Assembly: GCA_001567505.1 (NCBI GenBank)
Contig: LLEU01000018.1
Span: 1 to 64,000, forward strand
From: Acidobacteria bacterium OLB17
GTDB lineage: Bacteria > Acidobacteriota > Blastocatellia > Pyrinomonadales > Pyrinomonadaceae
Reading direction: 5' to 3'
Length of the DNA stretch: 64,000 nt
This document shows, piece after piece, positions 8,835 through 18,912 of the stretch. The notes beneath the pieces were generated by a model that was not told the DNA's origin, did not search any database, and was given only the letters and a program-made list of their open reading frames with translations. Each line of letters begins with the position of its first letter. The first letter of the stretch is position 1. Both the position numbers and the translations under genes were made by a program.

Positions 8835-10856
8835 TTGCTCCGGACGTCATCTTTTATCGCCTTGCAAAGATCTAAATTCCTATTTTTCCTACTCGCCGCT
8901 CTGGCCTGCGGCATCACTTTGAATTGCGGCACGGGCGCGAACGGCCCGCAATTCCCTGCATTCGTTTCGGCATTTGCGGGCCGCGACGGCTCGTTCGGCG
9001 AACCGTTCGGTGTGGCGACACGCGACGGCGTTGTGTACGTTTCAGACGGCGAAAGGAATGTCATCTGGAAGGTCGATGCGGCGGGAACGCCCGCGATCTT
9101 CGCCTCGGGTTTCGATACGCCTTCACAGATCGCCTTCCTGCCCGACGGCCGCCTGATCGTCGCCGACACGGGCTCGAACACGATCCGTTCGGTCGATGCA
9201 AAGGGCAACGTCGAGCGTATTGCGGGAGTGGCGAATGAAGCGGGAGACAACGACGGGAACGCTCTCGAAGCTCGATTTCGTGGCCCGATCGGTGTCGCGG
9301 CGGACGCCGAAGGCCGCATCTACGTCGCCGACACTTACAACGACCGCATCCGCGTGATCGAGGAAGGCAAGGTTCGTACGCTCGCCGGCTCAACGAAAGG
9401 ATCCGCCGAAGGCGCCCGGCCTCAATTCAATACGCCGACAGGCCTTGCCGTTTGGAAAGGCCTCGTACTCGTTGCGGACACAGGCAACGGCCGCATCCGC
9501 GCGGTCGAAAAGGACGGGACAACTTGGACGCTTGCGGGCGGCGGCGAGACAGCAGCGAGTTCGACGCCGCTGAAAGCGTCCTTGTATCGCCCGGTGGGAG
9601 TTGCCGTAGGCCCGAACGACGAGCTTTTTGTCGCCGACCGGAACACGCTCCGTTACATCGGCGGTGTCGTCCCTCGCATACGAACGCTGAACGACCCGCG
9701 GCGAGGCCTTGTCGATGCGAAATTGGGCTCGGCCAGATTCAATCGGATCTCGGGCCTCGCAGTTGACGAGAAAGGCCGTGTATTTGTCGCCGACAGCGAC
9801 AATCGCCTTGTCCGCGTAGCCGAAGGCACGCCCGCCGCTCGGCCTATAGCTGCCGAAGAAGCGGCAAAGCTCCATTCCACACCGGAAGAATTTCGCGGCC
9901 TCCAGCCGCCGCGTTGGCCATACGATCCACCGAGCGAGAAGCGCGATATTGCGGGCACGTTCTCGGAGATACGAGGAAAAGTAACGGGCGATCCGAGCGA
10001 CGAGATCCATTTTCACAACGGGCTCGACATCGCCGGCGGCTATGGCGAGACGGCACGTTTCGTCCGAAGCGAGAAGGTCCTCGAACCCATCGCCGCCGAG
10101 AATTTTGCGACGCTCCGAGAGCTCGTCCGATTGCCGACGCTTGCATACATACACATTCGACTTGGACGGAATGCGGCCGGGACGCCGTTCGGCGATCCGC
10201 GATTCTTGTTCGAGAGTGACGCACAGGGCAAGATGAACGGCGTGCGGATACCGCGCGGAACGAAGTTCGAGGCGGGCGAGGCTCTCGGCACCTTGAACCC
10301 GATGAATCACGTCCATCTTGTCGCCGGGCGGAGCGGTTTTGAGATGAACGCGCTCGATGCCCTCGTGCTTCCGAACGTCTCGGACGGGATCCCTCCCGTG
10401 ATCGAGAACGCCCGCCTCTTGATCGACGGGAACGAAATTGAAACAAACGGCGTGGTCAGCCGTATTCAACTTGCCGGAAAGGTACGCCTTCTTGCGGAGG
10501 CATACGACCGGATGGACGGAAACCCGGACCGACGCCGACTTGGGCTCTATAAGCTCGGCTGGCAGTTGATCGGAAGCGATCCCAAGCCGGTTGGCGAAGT
10601 CGACTGGACGCTGCATTTTGACCTTTTGCCGCCGCGTGAATATGTGCCCTTCGTTTATGCAAAGGACAGCTATTCGGGGGCGACCGGCGTGACGCGATTC
10701 ATCTACATAGTTTCGAATCGCGTACATGGGGATCTGATGCAGGAGAATGTTATCGACCTCTCGAAGGTCGATCCCGGCAAATGGACGATCCGCGTCGTCG
10801 CGGCAGATCGTTTCGGTAACACGGCAACAAAAGACATCCCGTTCGAGGTGAAATAA
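8835..10856 (+). CDS. Exported NHL-repeat protein with an M23-like (LytM) domain
   Basis: The product has 673 residues, with a TTG start and an N-terminal hydrophobic signal; a Cys at the end of the hydrophobic core may make it a lipoprotein. Residues 40-340 form NHL beta-propeller repeats, with recurrent elements such as GVAADAEGRIYVADTYNDRIRV and LVADTGNGRIRAV. Residues 390-495 look like an M23 metallopeptidase: HNGLD at 394-398 fits the HxxxD zinc motif and HVH at 492-494 fits HxH. The rest is beta-rich. M23 enzymes cut peptidoglycan cross-links, but whether this domain is active cannot be read from the sequence. The stop codon abuts the ATG of the next gene, so the two are likely co-transcribed. 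Confidence 0.75.
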   Translation: MLRTSSFIALQRSKFLFFLLAALACGITLNCGTGANGPQFPAFVSAFAGRDGSFGEPFGVATRDGVVYVSDGERNVIWKVDAAGTPAIFASGFDTPSQIAFLPDGRLIVADTGSNTIRSVDAKGNVERIAGVANEAGDNDGNALEARFRGPIGVAADAEGRIYVADTYNDRIRVIEEGKVRTLAGSTKGSAEGARPQFNTPTGLAVWKGLVLVADTGNGRIRAVEKDGTTWTLAGGGETAASSTPLKASLYRPVGVAVGPNDELFVADRNTLRYIGGVVPRIRTLNDPRRGLVDAKLGSARFNRISGLAVDEKGRVFVADSDNRLVRVAEGTPAARPIAAEEAAKLHSTPEEFRGLQPPRWPYDPPSEKRDIAGTFSEIRGKVTGDPSDEIHFHNGLDIAGGYGETARFVRSEKVLEPIAAENFATLRELVRLPTLAYIHIRLGRNAAGTPFGDPRFLFESDAQGKMNGVRIPRGTKFEAGEALGTLNPMNHVHLVAGRSGFEMNALDALVLPNVSDGIPPVIENARLLIDGNEIETNGVVSRIQLAGKVRLLAEAYDRMDGNPDRRRLGLYKLGWQLIGSDPKPVGEVDWTLHFDLLPPREYVPFVYAKDSYSGATGVTRFIYIVSNRVHGDLMQENVIDLSKVDPGKWTIRVVAADRFGNTATKDIPFEVK

Positions 10857-12365
10857 ATGAAGACTACGTTCCTATTCCTGATCCTCTCGCTCTTTTGCTT
10901 TTCGGCACTGGCGCAGGTGCCTACGATGCCGATCGCAACGCCACCGGCCCCGGCCTTCTCGGACAGCGAACGACACACGGAACTTGCCGCCCGCCGCGCA
11001 CGCGTGGCCGCCAAAATGAGCGACAACAGCGTTCTCGTGATGTTCAGCGCCGAGCCGAAACTTTACACGGGCGATGTCGATTACGTCTTTCGGCAGGAGA
11101 ACGACCTTTTCTACCTGACCGAGCTCAAGGAGCAGAACATCAGCCTTGTCATCGAAAAGAAAGACGGCAAGGTGAGCGAGACCGTCTTTTTGCCGAAACG
11201 CGATCCGCGTTTCGAGACGTGGAACGGCAAGCGTTACTCGATCGAGGACGCAAAGCGAATCTCGGGCATCGCGAATGTCGTTGATTCGTCGGGCCTTGAC
11301 GCATACCTGAATTCGCTCTCGAGTGATTCGGCTGCATTCCAAAGCGTATATCTCCTGCTCCCCGAAGGCGAGAATGATATGGAAGGCCAACGCGAATATC
11401 GCCGCGAGGCCAAATTCGCCGCCGGCCTCAAGAAGGCAAAGCCCGCGAACGCGAGGCCGATCTTCGACGATCTTCGCCAGATCAAGAGCGCGTACGAGCT
11501 GAAGCTTCTCCAGCACGCGATCGACATCTCGATCGAAGGACATATGCGTGCGTGGGCTACGGTCGGGCGTGCGAGCTGGGAATATGAAGTGCAGGCCGAG
11601 CTTGAGTACGTTTTCAAGCGGCGGAATGCGGACTATTGGGGCTATCCCTCGATCGTCGGCTGCGGCCCGAACGCGACAACGCTGCACTACGAAGAGTCGC
11701 AATCGCCGGTCAAGGCCGGGCAGCTGATGCTGATCGATGCCGCTGCGGAATACAGCCATTATTCGGCCGACATCACGCGCACCTTCCCAGTGAACGGGAA
11801 ATTCAGCAAGGAACAGGCCGAGATCTATCAGATCGTCTATGACGCGCAGGAGGCCGCGGCAAAGACCGTCAAACCGGGTTCGACATTCGCCGAAGCGAGT
11901 GCCGCCGCGGACCGCGTAATAAAGGACGGGCTCTTTAAGCTCGGGCTCATCACGGACGCGAACTCGCCGCAATACCGGCTCTGGTATATGCACGGACTTG
12001 GCCATTGGATCGGGATGAACGTCCACGACGTCGGGAGCTATACGAAACCGCTTGCGCCCGGAATGGTCTTCACGATCGAACCCGGCATCTATATTCGAGC
12101 CGACGCGCTCGATTACCTTCCGAACACGCCTGAGGCACAGGCGTTCAAAGCGAAGGTGATGCCTGCGTTCGAGAAGTATAAGAACATCGGCGTTCGCATC
12201 GAGGACGACGTACTCGTAACTCCGGACGGGATCAAGTGGCTTTCGGCGCCGCTGCCGCGAAAGATGGACGAGATCGAGAAATTTATGCAGGCTGCACCGA
12301 AGAAAGTGCCGTTCGGTGCATTGTCGCCGTCGCTCTTTCCGTACGCTCGCCGCTCGGCCGAATGA
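10857..12365 (+). CDS. Exported Xaa-Pro aminopeptidase (M24B family)
   Basis: The product has 502 residues with a signal peptide ending near ALAQ. The N-terminal aminopeptidase P domain (about 40-180) precedes the M24 pita-bread fold. Visible metal-site elements are the Asp in LMLIDAAAEY, SADITRTFPV, the His in GLGHWIGMNVHD, the Glu in FTIEPGIYI and the Glu in GVRIEDDVLV. It removes N-terminal residues preceding proline. The start codon directly follows the previous stop. Because PepP of enterobacteria is cytoplasmic, the signal peptide here suggests periplasmic peptide degradation, in line with the exported M1 peptidase and the CocE-type hydrolase nearby. Confidence 0.92.
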   Translation: MKTTFLFLILSLFCFSALAQVPTMPIATPPAPAFSDSERHTELAARRARVAAKMSDNSVLVMFSAEPKLYTGDVDYVFRQENDLFYLTELKEQNISLVIEKKDGKVSETVFLPKRDPRFETWNGKRYSIEDAKRISGIANVVDSSGLDAYLNSLSSDSAAFQSVYLLLPEGENDMEGQREYRREAKFAAGLKKAKPANARPIFDDLRQIKSAYELKLLQHAIDISIEGHMRAWATVGRASWEYEVQAELEYVFKRRNADYWGYPSIVGCGPNATTLHYEESQSPVKAGQLMLIDAAAEYSHYSADITRTFPVNGKFSKEQAEIYQIVYDAQEAAAKTVKPGSTFAEASAAADRVIKDGLFKLGLITDANSPQYRLWYMHGLGHWIGMNVHDVGSYTKPLAPGMVFTIEPGIYIRADALDYLPNTPEAQAFKAKVMPAFEKYKNIGVRIEDDVLVTPDGIKWLSAPLPRKMDEIEKFMQAAPKKVPFGALSPSLFPYARRSAE

Positions 12366-12474
12366 CCGGCGTCACTGTCGGCGAAGAACGCGACCCACAC
12401 CCTGCTGCAATTCCCGTTTTGTGCTTTTTGCATAGAAAAACGATAATTGGGCCTGTGACGCCGACCGCCGACAG

Positions 12475-13459
12475 ATGAGCAAAGAGCCATTTGAACAAGA
12501 TAAAAGCCTGCCGCTCGTGATCGTAAACCCGAAGTCGGCCGCGGGTTCAACGCGTGAGAATTGGGCCGCGACCGCGAGCGAATTGCGTACGCATTTCGGC
12601 CCTTATTCAGCGGCATTCACAAAAAGGCCCGGGCGATGCCGCCGCGATCGCCGAACGTGCTGCCCGCGCAGGCCGCAGGTTCATCATCGCCTGCGGAGGC
12701 GACGGCACGATCAACGAGACCGCGAACGGCATCATCCGCTCGGGAGCCGATGCCGAACTCGGGATCCTGCCATCGGGAACGGGCGGCGACTTTCGGCGTT
12801 CGCTCGATATCTCTAACGAGGCACGCGAAGCGGCCCGTTCACTCCGCAGCGGCGTAACGCGGCAGATCGACGCGGGCAAAGCATCTTTCGTTGACAATGA
12901 AGGCGAACCGGGCGAGCGATATTTCCTGAACGTTTCGTCGGTGGGGCTTGCCGCCTCGATCATCGATCGCGTAAAAGGCACGAAGGTATTCGATTGGCTT
13001 CCGACGAGGCACCTTCGCGGGCAGGCGAATTTCGCTGCTTCGACGCTGCGTGAGATCGCCGAACTCGACCCGTTCCTGCTTCGCGTACGCTTTGACGACG
13101 AAGAGGCTTCGAACCTTCAGTCGATCAATTTCTGCATCGCCAACGCTCGTTATTTTGGCGGCGGGATGATGATCGCTCCCGAAGCTCGGCTCGCCGATGG
13201 AGCTTTGGACGTCGTGAACATCGGTGCGATCTCGGCGGCAAAGGTCGTCGCCCGCGGCATCACGCTCTATCGCGGGACGCATCTCGCCCTCGACGAGGTC
13301 GAGCACCGACTCGCACATCGCATCGAGGTCGCGGCCTTCGACGAGACGGCCGAGATCCGGCTCGAGACTGACGGCGAACTGCCCGGCCGCCTGCCGGCCG
13401 TTTTCGAATGCGTACCCAAAGCGATCCGCGTCCGAGTCCCGGCAAAATTGGTTCCGTGA
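12475..13459 (+). CDS. Diacylglycerol kinase-like lipid kinase (YegS/DagK family), frameshifted here
   Basis: The N-terminal frame (from ATG 12475) reads LVIVNPKSAAGSTRENW, the typical opening of the family. Homology then shifts by one frame at an AAAAA run (12621-12625). The second frame carries the signature CGGDGTINETANGI, then LPSGTGGDFRRSL and the C-terminal beta domain with GGGMMIAPEA. Removing one A gives a single protein of about 327 residues, the normal family length. It would phosphorylate diacylglycerol or a related lipid at the inner membrane. The split is more likely a sequence error than a pseudogene, since both halves are otherwise well conserved. Confidence 0.85.
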
Positions 13460-13466
13460 CCCGTAA

Positions 13467-14126
13467 ATGAAGAAGCTTTTTCTCGCTATCATCCTTTTCA
13501 CATTTCCATCGGCCGCCCTTTCGCAGGCCGCTCCCGACCGCTCAGATACGCAGTCCTGGAACGACATCCAACTGAGCATCCCGCTCTCGAAAAAGGTGGA
13601 TCTCGTCACGAAGCTTTCTCTCAGATTCGGCGATAACCTCAAGAAATTCGCTGAGAATCGCGTTCAGTTCGGCTTCGCGTTCAAGCCTGTGAAGGGCCTG
13701 GCCATTTCGCCGTTCTATTGGCAGGTGAATTCACGAAACCTGCGAACCGGCAAATATTCGACCGAACACCAGCTCGACGCTGCGGCAACCTATCGCATTC
13801 CGGTCGGCAAATACGGACTAACGCACCGAAGCACGTACGAATATCGTATGCGAACTTCCGGCAACTCGTGGCGCTATCGGGCGCTTGCTGGCATCGATCG
13901 AAGTTTGCCCGAAAAATGGCTCAAAGACACAAAGGCGTTCGTGACGGCCGAGGCCTTTTACGATTCGAAGCCGAAAAAATGGAATCGGACGCGTTTTAGC
14001 GTCGGCATCTCAAGAAAGCTCTCCAAAAAGCTCACGCTCGACCTTTTCTACACACGCCAGAATGACGGCTATTCGCATCCCGGCGACCTGAACATCATCG
14101 GCACGGCGTGGAAACTTCGGCTATGA
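13467..14126 (+). CDS. DUF2490-like outer-membrane beta-barrel protein
   Basis: The product has 219 residues and a signal peptide ending near ALSQA. Alternating hydrophobic residues and repeated aromatic-rich strands (VQFGFAFKPVKGLAISPFYW, HQLDAAATYRIPV, TYEYRMR, TRFSVGISRKLSKKLTLDLFY) fit a small beta-barrel. The ending WKLRL resembles a barrel C-terminus. DUF2490 proteins are uncharacterised. The gene follows the lipid kinase after seven bases and may share its transcript. Confidence 0.75.
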   Translation: MKKLFLAIILFTFPSAALSQAAPDRSDTQSWNDIQLSIPLSKKVDLVTKLSLRFGDNLKKFAENRVQFGFAFKPVKGLAISPFYWQVNSRNLRTGKYSTEHQLDAAATYRIPVGKYGLTHRSTYEYRMRTSGNSWRYRALAGIDRSLPEKWLKDTKAFVTAEAFYDSKPKKWNRTRFSVGISRKLSKKLTLDLFYTRQNDGYSHPGDLNIIGTAWKLRL

Positions 14127-14261
14127 AACAGGGCGACGCCGGCCGTATCTTGCGACGGCGTTCCCAAAATGCCGACGGGCTCGTGTTTGTTTTCCGGCCC
14201 GCAATGAGTGAAAATTCACTTTTACCATCACCGATCTAAATTCTTAGGGAGAAACGTAGAA

Positions 14262-16175
14262 ATGAAAGCGACCGTTCTTTTTGTTCTTGTCTTTGCATTC
14301 ACATTCACGGCGTTCGGACAGGCTCCGGCACCACAGGCCGACGACCTCGCCGCTTACATAAAGGCGAATTACACAAAACGCGAGGTGCAGATACCGATGC
14401 GTGACGGCGTAAAGCTGTTCACGTCCATTTACGAACCGAAGGACAAGTCGCAGAAATACCCGATAATGATGAGCCGCACACCGTACAGCGTCGCTCCCTA
14501 CGGGCCGGATAAATACAAGACGTCGCTCGGCCCTGATTATCAGTTCGCGCGTGCCGGTTATATCTTCGTTTATCAGGACGTTCGCGGCCGCTGGATGAGC
14601 GAAGGCACGTTCGTCGATGTTCGCCCCGAGCTTGCGCAGTACGGAAAGGTGAAGATCGATGAATCGACCGACACTTACGACACGATCGACTGGCTCATCA
14701 AGAACGTCGATAACAACAACGGAAGGGTCGGGACATACGGCATCTCGTATCCCGGATTCTACACGTCGGCGGGCTCGATCAACTCGCACCCCGCTCTGAA
14801 AGCGTGTTCGCCGCAGGCGCCGGTGAGCGATTGGTATCACGGCGATGATATGCACCACAACGGGGCACTTTTCCTCGCCCAGAACTACGGCTTCTACCGC
14901 TTCTTTCAGCCGTTCACTACTCCGTCGAACAGTATGAGCTATCTGCGGCCGTGGAAAGGACGCGAAACGCAGGACGGTTACGATTTCTACCTAAAGCTCG
15001 GTGGACTGAAAGAGGTCGCCGATAGTTTCGAGACCGGCCTCGGCGTCCGCCAGCCGTACTGGGACGATATGCAGGATCATCCGAACTACGACCAGTACTG
15101 GAAGGACCGCAACGTACTTACGCACCTGAACAAGGTCGGCTGTGCAACGATGACGGTCGGCGGTTGGTACGACAACGAAGATCTTTACGGCGCGCTTAAT
15201 ACATACCGTCATATCGAGAAGCAGAATCCCGGCATCTTCAACATCCTCGTTGTAGGACCGTGGTTCCACGGCGGCTGGGCGCGTTCCGACGGCGAATGGC
15301 TCGGCACCGCGTATTTCGGTTCAGCGACTTCCGAATACTATCGCGTGAATATGGAACTTCCCTTCTTTGACCATTTCCTAAAGGACAAGGGCGACATCTC
15401 GCTTTTGAAGGAAGTTAACGTCTTTGATACAGGTTCGAACTCCTGGAAAACATTCGACAATTTCGACCCGTCGAACGTTAAGGAGACCGAGCTTTATTTC
15501 ACGAATAATGGCGGCCTTTCGTTCTCGCCTTCGGCCGCTGCGGGTTATGACGAATACGTTTCGGACCCGATGAAGCCCGTGCCGTACACGCAAAAGATCA
15601 CGCTCAACTACCCGCGGGATTATATGACGGAAGACCAGCGTTTTGCTTCGACGCGTCCGGACGTTCTCGTTTATGAGACGGAACCGCTCACCGAGGATGT
15701 GACCGTCGCCGGCGACATCAAACCGTCGCTTTATATCTCTTCGTCGGGCACGGATTCTGATTTTATCGTCAAGCTGATCGACGTTTTCCCGGACGATTAC
15801 GCCTTCCCGAAGGGTAAGACGCCGCCCGCGAATTCGGCCTTTTCGGTGTTCGAGCCCGGCGGCTATCAAATGCTCCTTCGCGGCGAACCGATGCCGGCGC
15901 GATTTCGCAGCGGCTTTGAGAAGGGCGTGCCGCTCGTTCCGAACAAGGCGACGTATCTGGCTTTCACGATGCCGGGCATCACGCACACCTTCAAGAAAGG
16001 CCACCGCATAATGGTGCAGGTGCAGAGCACGTGGTTCCCGCTTGTCGCACGCAGCCCGCAGCAGTTCGTCGAGAATAATTTCAAGGCGACGTCGGCCGAT
16101 TTCCGAAAGGCAACGCAACGTGTGTATTTCGGCGGAAAAACGGGTTCGGCGATAATTTTGCCGATCGTGAAATAG
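14262..16175 (+). CDS. Exported CocE/NonD-type serine hydrolase (S15 family)
   Basis: The product has 637 residues from the ATG at 14262, which has AGGGAG upstream and leads directly into a signal peptide ending FTAFGQ. The alpha/beta-hydrolase part shows VQIPMRDGVKLFTSIY and the nucleophile elbow GTYGISYPGF, the X-Pro dipeptidyl-peptidase/CocE signature. The C-terminal jelly-roll domain (from about residue 430) carries TEDVTVAGDIKPSLYISSS and the ending LPIVK typical of the family. Members hydrolyse peptides, esters or acylated antibiotics; the substrate here cannot be assigned. It lies next to other exported hydrolases on the same strand. Confidence 0.88.
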   Translation: MKATVLFVLVFAFTFTAFGQAPAPQADDLAAYIKANYTKREVQIPMRDGVKLFTSIYEPKDKSQKYPIMMSRTPYSVAPYGPDKYKTSLGPDYQFARAGYIFVYQDVRGRWMSEGTFVDVRPELAQYGKVKIDESTDTYDTIDWLIKNVDNNNGRVGTYGISYPGFYTSAGSINSHPALKACSPQAPVSDWYHGDDMHHNGALFLAQNYGFYRFFQPFTTPSNSMSYLRPWKGRETQDGYDFYLKLGGLKEVADSFETGLGVRQPYWDDMQDHPNYDQYWKDRNVLTHLNKVGCATMTVGGWYDNEDLYGALNTYRHIEKQNPGIFNILVVGPWFHGGWARSDGEWLGTAYFGSATSEYYRVNMELPFFDHFLKDKGDISLLKEVNVFDTGSNSWKTFDNFDPSNVKETELYFTNNGGLSFSPSAAAGYDEYVSDPMKPVPYTQKITLNYPRDYMTEDQRFASTRPDVLVYETEPLTEDVTVAGDIKPSLYISSSGTDSDFIVKLIDVFPDDYAFPKGKTPPANSAFSVFEPGGYQMLLRGEPMPARFRSGFEKGVPLVPNKATYLAFTMPGITHTFKKGHRIMVQVQSTWFPLVARSPQQFVENNFKATSADFRKATQRVYFGGKTGSAIILPIVK

Positions 16176-16200
16176 GCGATCATTGTACGGAGGTTACCAT

Positions 16201-17130
16201 ATGAATCTGCGGCCGCTCATTTTGTTGTTCGGCGTATTGGCGATGGCTTTCGCCGTTCAGGCACAATCGGCCCGCGAGCTTTCCGAGCAGGCCCTTGCGG
16301 ATCTCGATGCCAACCGATACGATTCGGCGATCACGAACTTCAAGAAACTGATCGCGATCGATCCTTCAGTGGCCGCAGGCCATTTCGGACTCGGAATGGC
16401 GTATTTTTTTAAGGATGATTTCGAGAACGCCGTCCCCTCTTTGGAGACGGCGTACCGCCTCGACCCGTCGCTTGCTTCCGCACGACGCTATCTTGCCTCA
16501 TCCTATTACGCTTTGCAGCGGTATCAGGCGGCCGCCGATTCTTACTCGGCCGTCGTCAAGGACGACCCCAAGGACAGAAGCGCCTGGACGTTCCTCGGCA
16601 ACTCGCTCGACTATTTGAACCGGTTTGATGAAGCGGTCGCTGCATACCGCAAGGCGATCGCACTTGAACCCGGCCACGCGGAGGCCTGGTGTGAAGTGGG
16701 GACAGCTTATTACCGGAATCAGAAGTTCGCTGACGCCCGCGAGCCGTTAAAAACGTGCCTCAGTCTCCGGCCCGACGACCACGACAAGGAACGTCTCCTT
16801 GCGAATTCTTATTACAACACCAATGAGTATGCGAACGCCCTCGATCTCTACAAGAAGATCACGGCGAGAACGCCGAAGGATCCGGTCGCACATCTTTTTC
16901 TTGGTGATACGTACCTTCAGCTTGGAAGGGTCGAGGACGCCATAAATTCGTTCAAACTTTCGCTTGCCCTCGACCCGAGCCTTCCGCAGGCGGTCGATAA
17001 ATTAGGCCGGTGTTACATCCTTCAAAAGGATCTCGCTGCCGCAAAAGCCCAGTACACACGCCTGCTTGAGCTCGATCCGGCAAGGGCAGCAAAATTCTGG
17101 GAGATCTACGTTAAATACGGCGGAAAATAG
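16201..17130 (+). CDS. Exported TPR-repeat protein
   Basis: The product has 309 residues from the ATG at 16201, preceded by GGAGGT, with a signal peptide ending FAVQAQ. About seven to eight tetratricopeptide repeats follow, with consensus pieces such as AVAAYRKAIALEPGHAEAW, ALDLYKKITARTPKDPVAH and AINSFKLSLALDPSLPQAV. Such proteins are scaffolds for complexes in the periplasm. The partner is unknown. The gene is followed 13 bases later by a small membrane protein on the same strand. Confidence 0.85.
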   Translation: MNLRPLILLFGVLAMAFAVQAQSARELSEQALADLDANRYDSAITNFKKLIAIDPSVAAGHFGLGMAYFFKDDFENAVPSLETAYRLDPSLASARRYLASSYYALQRYQAAADSYSAVVKDDPKDRSAWTFLGNSLDYLNRFDEAVAAYRKAIALEPGHAEAWCEVGTAYYRNQKFADAREPLKTCLSLRPDDHDKERLLANSYYNTNEYANALDLYKKITARTPKDPVAHLFLGDTYLQLGRVEDAINSFKLSLALDPSLPQAVDKLGRCYILQKDLAAAKAQYTRLLELDPARAAKFWEIYVKYGGK

Positions 17131-17143
17131 AGAGTTCTAGTTT

Positions 17144-17503
17144 ATGACTTCATTAGCGATCTGGTTCGGAAGAGTTCTGGTCATTCTCGGCATCCTCGGC
17201 TATGGATACGGTTTGACCGAGGGGAATGCTAGCTTTACGGCGTTGATCCCGTCGGCATTCGGCCTCGTGTTGATGGTGCTCGGCTATCTCGGCCAGCGGT
17301 ACGAGGGAGCGCGAATGCATTTTATGCATGTCGCGGTGCTGATCGGCTTGGTGGGCTTTATCGTTCCGGCATGGCGATTGATCTCGAAATTCAACGGGTT
17401 CGCTCCGTCCGCCGCCTTCTTTTCGCAGCTCTTTATGGCGTTGATCTGCCTTGTCTTTGTCCTTTTTTCAATAAGGTCCTTTGTGAACGCCCGACGCGGC
17501 TGA
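17144..17503 (+). CDS. Small four-helix membrane protein, function unknown
   Basis: The product has 119 residues and four predicted hydrophobic segments (around LVILGILGYGYGL, SAFGLVLMVLGYLG, HVAVLIGLVGFIVPAW and LFMALICLVFVLF). No catalytic motif is visible. The even spacing and short loops resemble small uncharacterised inner-membrane proteins. It is probably co-transcribed with the TPR gene upstream and is convergent with the CpxA-like gene. Confidence 0.7.
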   Translation: MTSLAIWFGRVLVILGILGYGYGLTEGNASFTALIPSAFGLVLMVLGYLGQRYEGARMHFMHVAVLIGLVGFIVPAWRLISKFNGFAPSAAFFSQLFMALICLVFVLFSIRSFVNARRG

Positions 17504-17529
17504 CGCGAATGCTAACGGGCGGCCCGAGC

Positions 17530-18912
17530 TCATGCTGCAGAATCGCCGTTCTCCGAATTATTCAGAGTTATCTCGACCTCGAGGCCGCCGCTCACGTTTC
17601 GGGCGCCGATCTCGCCCTTGTGGGCAACGATCGCACGCCTTGCGATAGCAAGGCCAAGGCCCGTGCCGCCGGTCTTGCGGTCACGCGCTTCGCCAAGACG
17701 GTAGAACGGAATGAAAAGGTTCTTTAACTCGGTCTCCGGGACGCCTCCTCCGCGGTCGCCGACCTGAATCTTCGCCGTCCCGTTCTCGGCTATCACCGAA
17801 ACACGAACACGCGTGCCTTCGTCCGTGTACCGCACGGCATTGCGGACGACATTCTCGATCGCGCTTCGCAGAAGATCTTCGTTCCCGACCATCGAGAATT
17901 TATCGGCCCAGACCATATCGACTCCCTTGCCCTTCGCCTTTGCTTCGAAATCGGCGTCGGCGGCAACGTCGCGAACAAGCTCGGTAAGGTCGAGCCGCTC
18001 GCCGCGAAATTCATCGAAGGCACCGCTCTCGAGCTTTGAGAGCGTCAGGATACGCGAGATCATCTCGTTAAGCCGTTCGGACTCGCCTTCGATCCGTTGA
18101 AGAAGCGGCTGAAGTTCCGGCCCGGAACGCCGCTTTGCGAGCTCCAACGCCACGTTCATACGCGCAAGCGGCGAACGCAGTTCGTGCGAGACGTCCCGCG
18201 AGAGCCGCTGTTGGGATGTGATCAGCGATTCGATCCGCTCTGCCATTTCGTCAAAATCACGTGCAAGGTCGGCGAGCTCGTCGCGGCGTCGGGGCAGCTG
18301 CGGCTTTACGCGTGTATCGAGTTCGCCGGCAGCAAGACGCTGTGTTGCCCGCCGAAGCTTTCTGATAGGCGATGTCAGATACGCGGCCAGCAGCGCGCAG
18401 ACAAGCACGGCAGAGGCCAGAAGGCCGGCAAGCCGCATCAATCCGACCCAGGAATCGAAGAAAAGTGACGGGATCCGCGGTGGTTCCCATTGGATTATCA
18501 GAAAACCGCTTCGGCCGTTCGAAAGGGCTACGGGAACGGCACCCATCGCGGGTTCATCCTCGCGGGCAACTATCTCTGCATCGTTCGCCGCCCGCGACTG
18601 CCCGATCACCTCGGAATAGTCCTGCGTACCGTCGCCGAAGATCCTGTTGCCGTCGGCCTCGTAAAGGGCGACGTCGCGGATCGAGCCGTTCGCCTTGAGC
18701 CGCGTCAGGAACTCGAACATTCCCTCGTCGCCGCTGCCGGAATTTATCTGTTCGGTCGTCTTTTTGTAGAAGACAAGTTGGTGCTTTGCCGAACGCTGCC
18801 AGCGATTGAACGCGGGCTGCATTTGAAAGGCCCTCGAGATAAAAATGATCACGAAGAATAGCAGCGTCACCGCCACCAGGAACCAAAGAAAGATCTTGAA
18901 GAAGAGCTTCAT
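17530..18912 (-). CDS. cpxA: CpxA-like sensor histidine kinase
   Basis: The product has 460 residues: an N-terminal membrane helix, a periplasmic sensor region, a second membrane helix near residue 165, HAMP, HisKA and HATPase domains. The H-box reads DVSHELRSPLARMNVALELAKRRSG and closely matches CpxA of gamma-proteobacteria (DISHELRTPL with RRRSG). The N-box (NVVRNAVRYT) and G-boxes (DRGGGVPETEL, GGTGLGLAI) are complete. Its start overlaps the stop of the response regulator (ATGA). The Cpx system senses envelope stress. The assignment rests on motif similarity, the partner regulator and the adjacent CpxP-like gene. Confidence 0.85.
   Translation of the reverse strand: MKLFFKIFLWFLVAVTLLFFVIIFISRAFQMQPAFNRWQRSAKHQLVFYKKTTEQINSGSGDEGMFEFLTRLKANGSIRDVALYEADGNRIFGDGTQDYSEVIGQSRAANDAEIVAREDEPAMGAVPVALSNGRSGFLIIQWEPPRIPSLFFDSWVGLMRLAGLLASAVLVCALLAAYLTSPIRKLRRATQRLAAGELDTRVKPQLPRRRDELADLARDFDEMAERIESLITSQQRLSRDVSHELRSPLARMNVALELAKRRSGPELQPLLQRIEGESERLNEMISRILTLSKLESGAFDEFRGERLDLTELVRDVAADADFEAKAKGKGVDMVWADKFSMVGNEDLLRSAIENVVRNAVRYTDEGTRVRVSVIAENGTAKIQVGDRGGGVPETELKNLFIPFYRLGEARDRKTGGTGLGLAIARRAIVAHKGEIGARNVSGGLEVEITLNNSENGDSAA

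Noticed and set aside
12475..12816. Separate small gene at the start of the lipid kinase
   Set aside because: Its first 50 residues are the N-terminus of the kinase and the rest is out-of-frame read-through past the AAAAA run.
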